A DNA stretch of 64,000 nt, taken from NCBI GenBank assembly GCA_030490835.1, contig CM059973.1, positions 83,219,221-83,283,220 of the forward strand, given 5' to 3'. Of this stretch, positions 57,590-64,000 are shown one piece after another; the stretch's first letter is position 1, and every line of letters starts with the position of its first letter. The notes beneath the pieces were generated by a model that saw only the letters and a list, made by a program, of their open reading frames with translations, was not told where the DNA came from and ran no database searches. The stretch is from Annona cherimola. Lineage: Eukaryota > Streptophyta > Magnoliopsida > Magnoliales > Annonaceae. Both the position numbers and the translations under genes were made by a program.

Positions 57590-60535
57590 ATCTATATTTA
57601 TATTTGAATAGAATTTTATTATTTACAATTATTTTATAAATAAAGTATACCATTTTTCATTTGACTATATATAGTCATTTGTCTTTATTTATCCTTTTTA
57701 AATGGATAAATTTTTTGAAAAAATATATTACATTATTATACTTTTCTTAAATTAATTAGGCTATATATTATTAATTTCGTCTAGATGGATTGTGAATTTA
57801 TATTTATATCAAATTTTAAACTTATGACTCTCACGTCAGACAAAAACTTATAAACCTGTTTTTCAACTCGAATTTTAACTCGACCTTATTTAAACAAATA
57901 AGATCAGAATTAAAATTAAAATTAAAATTTTATAAAATAAAGTTAAAATTAGAGTCAAGCCAAACTTGAGTTACACGAATCCAAGTTGCATCCCCAATCA
58001 AGGGAAAGGGTGAACCACATTGAACATCTAACTGACGTTTGCCCATGGTTGGCGAACGGATTTTTGAATAGAGAATGTAAATTAAATATGAGTGGAAAAT
58101 AGGAAAAGTCATCTGCGAATTTTTGAGCATGACTTTGGATTTTATAAAAATGCCCTATTCATGAGCTTGCTCTGGAAAAAAAAAATATTCCAGCCATTAA
58201 TAGTTGTTCTCAACGGAAGTTGACATCTATATATTTAATTACTGGGGTTATGTAATGTTCTTAGATTGTACTTCACTCGATGTGGTGAATAGAGACATCA
58301 ACGGAGATGAATGTGAAAATTAAAAATTTATTCAAAATTCAAAATACTAATCTTATTAAGTGAATAGATGTATACATCATTGGAGATGAATGTGAAAGTT
58401 GAAAATTATTAAACAAATCAAAGCGCTAATCTTATTTAGTCTTATTTAATCTTTAATCTCCAGAGTTGATATTCATCATTTAGCCCACCGACGATTAAGA
58501 ACATATCGAGCAGGATCTAAAAATTTTATTATATGATTTTTCATATTATGAATCATAAAGTGCGGTGAAAAGTTTAACACAAGCAAGGACCGTATTGATC
58601 AGTAATTATTGGCCTTCACGCCTGGTTAGGCCCTCCTCAAGTACGACAATTTTTGTCGGGCAAATTACTCATGGGTACTCTTCGGACCGGTTGATACTTT
58701 AAAATGGTTACGATAGATTTTTATTTTTATACTTCTAAAATTGGATAAATTTTAAGTAAAAAAAATTCGGTGGGTAGGTTTTAAGGTCTGGGTGTCTGGA
58801 ACCGACCCGAACTATTAATATAAATTTTATAAAATATCTTTTACAATAAAAGACAAATATATTGTTAAATGTATAAGAAATTGTTTAATTTATTAATTAT
58901 TTAGTAAATTTAATAAATATATTTTAAAAATTATTTTTTTATTACTATCATCTTGATTTTAGGTTTTTATGTAAGAATTATAATAAAGTTGTGATTTTCA
59001 AGTATAATAAAAAATTATTTTAAAAAATTGATTTGGAATTGAAATCTAAACTAACCTAATCTTAAGAAATATGATATGGTATGCTCAGACCAACCCGACC
59101 TAAGATAAAGTAGTACGAGAGTTTTTGAAAATAGAGTAAGAATATGGTCAAAATCCTAAATCAGATCTATTCGACTTAAGTTGCACTCATAAGACAAATA
59201 AAATTAGAAGCTTAATTAATTACTTTTTTACAAACATTTTGTTCCACGTGTTCAGGACGAAGTAATTTTGGCCAAAGGAGACCTTAGTTGTGACAATGGA
59301 TAACCAAGTGCTATTTTTTCAAAAATAAGATTCACGCAAGAAGTTGCTCGTGCAAAAATTTTAATTATGGTATGAAATTGCAGAAATTGCTAATTGTAAA
59401 CGTATAAAGAGAATGATTGCGCCGTAAGGATAGTCGGGAAAGTTATAATGGAAACCCGTAGACAAATGTTTATGATTCATAATAAACACACCAGCACAAG
59501 TTAGGCAATGTTTGGGAATTAGGACAGTTCTACTTTTTTTATTATTTCTTCGTATATTTTCTTAAAACTATTATATTCGTTTAAAATTTTCTCCCTTTAC
59601 TAATCATATCATACCTTGTCCAATATAAAGATTCCGTCATACTACACCTCGAAGGCCAAAACACCCATCAACGACAACTGGACAAGGGAACGGTTTGGGA
59701 ATTCAGAAAACCAGCTCCGGATCTTTGTCAAATCGCATTATGTTCTCACTTCTTAGCACGAGTGAGAATAGCGGCAGGTTGGCAGGTTGGGGAGGGTTAA
59801 GGTGTGCTAACCTTGTCCATATTATTTTAGAAGTCTTATTTGATTTTATTTTTTATACCGAATTGGAATAAGGTTAGTTTAATTCTTATCCTTTTTCAAT
59901 AGGCCTTTCGATAAATTTCAGATTGATTCCGGATCGATATCGGGGTTTTAAGTTGGTTCCAAATCAGTATTGAGACAACGAGTTAGGTTTAAAAAGCAGG
60001 TTAAAGTTTAAAATTTTATATACATATCAATATAAACTCATATCTATGATAACTTTAAAGGTTGAATGATTTAATATTTTACTATTTAGTTAGTAAAACA
60101 CAATTATCATAACAAAGTATCAGTGAAAATTTTAAAATAATTTCATTTACAACTTCATTTTGATAAATATATGTATCAACCTTAAAAAGGAAATTGATGT
60201 AATTTTTGAATTATAATTAAAACTGCTAAATTGCAAAATAATAATATTCATGTTTGTAAGATATAAAAAATATAGATAATATATTTTATTTCATTGATAA
60301 ATATATGAATGAGATAATTTAAACTATATATATGCAATTAAGAAATAAAAATTTATTAATATAAGTAAATTAGAAAGTTAATCTCGTACATTAACATAAA
60401 TCATAGTAAAATTAATAAATCATAAAGATAAACATATTTATCAAATAAAACAACATTTATATAAGTTATATAATTTATAAAAATAATCTACGTGGATCAG
60501 AACGGGTCAATGCAAGTTGAGATGGAAATAAATTA
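57590..60535. other. AT-rich intergenic DNA
   Basis: No gene recognised. A CCGACCCGAACTATTAATAT word near 58800 and CCAACCCGACC near 59090 recall the 4540-5131 element but are too weak to annotate. Confidence 0.5.
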
Positions 60536-60727
60536 AGGCAGTGTATGCACTGTCTCCATGAGACAGTTCATGGCCCTCAATCCATCTACGTCACCTGCCA
60601 TTCACCTCACCTGTCTTAACAGTCCCACTTGCTGTTCACCTCACCTGTCTTAACATTCCCGCTAACAGGTGATGTGGTTGGATTGAGAGCCATGCACTGC
60701 TGCTCGAGGACAGTGCACGTACTGCCT
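60536..60727. mobile_element. Small TIR MITE (Tourist/Stowaway-like)
   Basis: A roughly 190-bp block. Left AGGCAGTGTATGCACTGTCT pairs with right GACAGTGCACGTACTGCCT, and CCTCAATCCA with TGGATTGAGAG further in. TA flanks both ends, compatible with a 2-bp duplication, but the palindromic TTAA context leaves the exact target size open. A CTCACCTGTCTTAACA word occurs twice inside. Confidence 0.7.
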
Positions 60728-60824
60728 TAATCCTCTTGTGGTTGGGAAATAGTTGACTGTCTTTTAAATTTAAAACACGAGTCTAAAATGACTTTCTACC
60801 GTATTAAAATGCTTACCCCAGCTC

Positions 60825-60855
<31 letters not shown>

Positions 60856-61356
60856 GTAGAGTGGGATTGGGCGGGTAACGACTGACGAGTGGACCCGACC
60901 CTTTTTTTTTTTTTTTTTCCTTCCAGTTCTGATCACCGTCTTCTGTGATCACTCCGCCACACTTTTTTAAAGACACCCGCCTCAGAATGCAAGCCGCAAT
61001 TATTAGGAATTAAAAAAAAAGAAAAAAGAAAAGGGTTGTCAAAAATCAAAATACATTTTTGTCTCTGATGGTTCGTCGGATCTGGTGGACCGCGTACGTT
61101 CTTTTGAACTTTTGTCGGAGAGGCCTTTGGTAGCAACGAAGGGGTATCGAAATTTCAACCAATCAATCGTTTCTCATCCATTCATTTATGTTTAAAATAT
61201 TTGTTGAGTTAAAATAGAGTTGTCGACTTGGGTGTTTGGTAATGTGTAAAATTGTGGGACTGTGGAAAATGGTGGAAAATAAAAAAGAGATGAGATTGTG
61301 GGAAATGGTTGGAAATAAAAAAGAGATGAAATTGTGGGAAATGGTTGGAAATAAAA
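60728..61356. other. Intergenic DNA
   Basis: Two long poly-T tracts (about 60826-60849 and 60903-60918). Just before the SINE tail lie repeated GTGGGAAATGGTTGGAAATA units (about 61255-61355, period near 35). No gene recognised. Confidence 0.5.
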
Positions 61357-61368
61357 AAGAGAATATTT

Positions 61369-61410
61369 GTAATATGTGTTGAAATGTATGTAAATATATT
61401 CCAATAAAAA
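61369..61410 (+). mobile_element. 42-bp SINE 3' tail with target-site duplication
   Basis: GTAATATGTGTTGAAATGTA and the following AAATATATTCCA plus A tail match the 3' end of the SINE at 22676-22945. AAGAGAATATTT flanks both sides (61357-61368 and 61411-61422), a 12-bp target duplication. It is an extreme 5' truncation. Confidence 0.82.
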
Positions 61411-61422
61411 AAGAGAATATTT

Positions 61423-62150
61423 TGAGAAATGTATGATTGATAGGAAATGATAGGAAGTATTGTTGGAATAAATAAGTTTGTTGTATGTAATTGGTAGGGA
61501 AAATGATTAGAATGTAGGGGTAAAAATGGAAAAAATAGTGTAATTGATAGAGTAATGATTGGTATTGGGAAACCAAATACCACGAAAAAACCATGGTTCT
61601 CATAGTAACATGTTACCAAACGTCCCCTTGGTAAACATTTCGATGGTCGCAACCTAAAAAATAAATTTTTTTTTGAAAGAATAACGTCTGCATTTTACAA
61701 ATTAACCGAATGCAAACCCTGGACGGCAGTGATATGTGGGTAGGGAAGAGTCACAGGGACAGCCGTGTAGGAGCCGCCCTAATTCAACCGATAACAGACG
61801 CAAACGTAAGGCCTGGCGCACGCGGAACCGCTAGACGTCCAAAAAACCAAAAAAAAATGTGAAAAACAGAAATGTATATATGAAACGTATCAGATATCTG
61901 TAGATGGCACGAACTTCGAGTCTTCAACTACGCGAAAACTGCTACTTCGACGTTGAAGCATGCCCGCCGGCTGGTAGAAAAAACCAAGTCTTCCGTGGCG
62001 TCTCGGAGCTGATTGGTTGATTGAAAAGGCGAGGAAAAGAAAAAGAAGAGCCTGAGGAGATGATGTCAGTTGTTGATGTAATGAGGTAAAATTTTCCCAC
62101 ACCGGCGAATTAAAAAAGCGAGAAATCTGTCTTTTTTTTTTTTTTTTTTG
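61423..62150. other. Intergenic DNA upstream of the right-edge gene
   Basis: No coding exon recognised. A T20 tract at 62130-62149 marks its right side. The probable promoter of the next gene lies here or just to the right. Confidence 0.4.
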
Positions 62151-63964
62151 TTCTCCGGTCTTTCCGTTTTTCTCTCCTGTCCCTTTTCAGTGATTTTCGT
62201 GCCCGTATCTCGTAAGAGGGACGAGCTGATTTGGACGTTCTGTCCTTTCCTTGCCTGGTTACGAGAACGTGAGCTATTGTGGTCTTGGTCGTTATTTGTT
62301 TCCCGTATGCTGTGAAACATCCTATGCTGTTTGATTCAATGTTTCATAGAGTCTGGAAGTTTGTTTTTCTTGTGTCGTTGGGATTCGACCGTTTATGCAT
62401 CGAAATCAGGAGATTTGTATTGACGGCTTTGATAATTTTGGTATATTGGGTCAATTTTACACCTTGGGTGCCTACTATTCATGTAAAAGGAATGATTGTT
62501 TGATTGTTTGGTTGTTTTTGTATTGGGTCTGAAATTGATGCTTAATGCATGGAAATCCAGATATCACGCTAGCTACTTTGTATCAATATTAAGACATGTA
62601 GAATGTACCTTTCTTTCCAAATGAGTATGCTCTGTCCAGTTTACTGGTTGAACTTGTTCCAGGAGGCTTAGACGTGGTTACTTGCTATCTCTGTGAATTA
62701 CTTTCCATATCAGAGCGTTCATATTTCTTTTGCTTCTAGTTTACATATTGGACTGGTCCGGTTATTCTCTTCATGTTATTGTTTTATAAATGGTGCTACA
62801 ATTGCTGCTTGTTTAATTTGAATAGTTGAGAGAATTCTGCATCATGTCTCTGTTTTGTTGATCACATAAGTGGGCTTGTGCTATGATTTACAATTTGATT
62901 GCTTCTCACTAGGGAAAATAAAAGCTCTGAATAAAATCTTCTTACTTTATGGCAATCTTATGTTTCATGAGGTCACAATTTGATTAGTCAAAAGTGGAAA
63001 TTGATTTGTGCAGATATCAACAAGTAACTCTTGGGGATCTGTTTTGCTTACGCAGTGATTTGCTCTAAACATGCTTGATGGCTTCTGGATTAGATTGTTG
63101 AGAATGAAAAGTACTGGCTTGTCGATTGTGATGTAATTTTGCAGTAGATGCAAGGGAAGGTTGGACAGGATTCTCATTTTTGATGTAATTTTATCATGGA
63201 TGAAAGGGATGGTTGGACTGTATGGAGAATTTATGTTTTACGTATTTTCTGAAAGTAATGCAAATAATGTGAAAAAAGTGCCGAGTACTCGTTTGCTGGA
63301 TGGTTCTACCCGATTTCTAAGGGGACTTACTGCTTAGGTCCTCAATTCGAGACTGAATCCAAGCTCATCTTTAGTCCAGTATCAACTGTTGAACTAGATC
63401 CAACAGATGAAGTTATATCAGATTCTATGGAGCCAAAGTATCTTGACACTCGCAGATAGTCACAAATATGGCTCTTGTGCAAATTGCTGATACTGTTTCC
63501 TGTTTATTGGCTTCTCAGTTATTTATTCTGGCTTTTGCTGATTTTTGATATTGTTGACCATTGGTTTTTACTTTTTACTGGATACCAACAAATTTCAGAT
63601 ATTCATACTCGACATTCGGTTTTCAGATTCACTTATTGTGGAATTAATGTGTGCAATTGAAAGAGTCTTAAATAAATTAGATATCTGAATTTACTTTTGA
63701 GATGATAATGGAAACTCTTTTGCTATTGTTCTAAGCCTAAGATATGCATTTTATTACTTTATCTTTCAGGAGCAAATAAAAAAAGAGAGCTAGGTTCTTG
63801 TATCAATCAGGTAACATGACAATTTCTTCATGTTGGTGAAGGACTTGATGCTTTGCATTTATGGCCTCTTTCATCTTCTAGTGATGAACTGGTTTGACGC
63901 ATATAAATTGACTATTTCTCCTTTTCTTTTTCCCCCTTTTAGATACATAAACAGCACAAGTACA
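62150..63964 (+). other. Probable 5' leader region with introns of the right-edge gene
   Basis: A candidate non-coding exon at 63770-63810 is framed by ATCTTTCAG on the left and CAATCAG|GTAAC on the right. Another exon starts at 63943 after a pyrimidine tract and TTTTAG, and holds the ATG. The T-rich sequence from about 62300 looks like a long leader intron. The first exon probably lies near 62160-62280 but its borders are not certain. Confidence 0.45.
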
Positions 63965-64000
63965 ATGGCAACTAGTCTGGTTGTAAGGAGTGGCAGTCTG
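63965..64000 (+). CDS. Start of an unidentified gene cut by the window edge
   Basis: ATG at 63965 is in a good plant context (ACAATGGC) and opens 12 codons, MATSLVVRSGSL, to the window end. It follows a plausible splice acceptor at 63941-63942. A Ser/Arg-containing hydrophobic start could be an organelle presequence, but this is too short to assign. Confidence 0.5.
   Translation, partial: MATSLVVRSGSL

Noticed and set aside
61163..61652. Three overlapping minus-strand frames of about 70-147 codons rich in Phe/His/Tyr
   Set aside because: They come from a short repeated GTGGGAAATGGTTGGAAATA tract plus a SINE tail; low-complexity sequence, not a gene.
1..64000. CRISPR array, operon or prokaryotic-type gene cluster
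   Set aside because: All strong genes are intron-split plant nuclear genes, and the tandem repeats seen have no spacer pattern.

Overview
The window is nuclear DNA from a seed plant, almost certainly a flowering plant. It carries long multi-exon genes with GT-AG introns, two chloroplast-targeted enzymes with typical transit peptides, a Ty1/copia element, an L1-type LINE with a plant-style RNase H domain, a tRNA-derived SINE, and many AT-rich foldback MITEs. I cannot name the species. Gene names rest on family motifs and remembered protein families, not on a database search.

Three complete genes can be spliced in frame from the sequence. (1) DXR, minus strand, 8943-16982, 12 exons, 470 aa: the plastid enzyme that commits carbon to the MEP isoprenoid pathway. 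(2) PEX14, minus strand, 27072-40433, 12 exons, 527 aa: the peroxisomal import docking protein. Its frame closes only if a 14-nt microexon at 35867-35880 is used. (3) A chloroplast-type beta-carbonic anhydrase, plus strand, 45756-48793, 9 exons, 335 aa. A fourth gene begins at the right edge (ATG at 63965), with at least one non-coding 5' leader exon.

Layout: 1-4051, the 3' part of a decayed copia element with its 3' LTR; 4052-8942, intergenic DNA with a MITE-like block; 8943-17300, DXR and its upstream region; 17300-27071, AT-rich intergenic DNA with a cluster of dispersed repeats, two copies of an unidentified repeat (one interrupted by a SINE) and microsatellites; 27072-40433, PEX14, whose introns hold a LINE remnant, LTR-like sequence and nested foldback elements; 40434-45755, intergenic; 45756-48793, carbonic anhydrase; 48794-49720, tandem duplications; 49721-53414, a 5'-truncated L1 LINE with a long open frame and a target-site duplication; 53421-62100, repeat-dense intergenic DNA; 62100-64000, the 5' region of the next gene.

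The three genes do not form a pathway cluster: DXR and carbonic anhydrase act in plastids, PEX14 at the peroxisome membrane. The unusual content is in the repeats. A foldback MITE group has related arms but different GC-rich tips. A second dispersed family has at least eight copies. A SINE insertion has its empty site preserved in a paralogous repeat 3 kb away. A 42-bp SINE tail retains its own target duplication.
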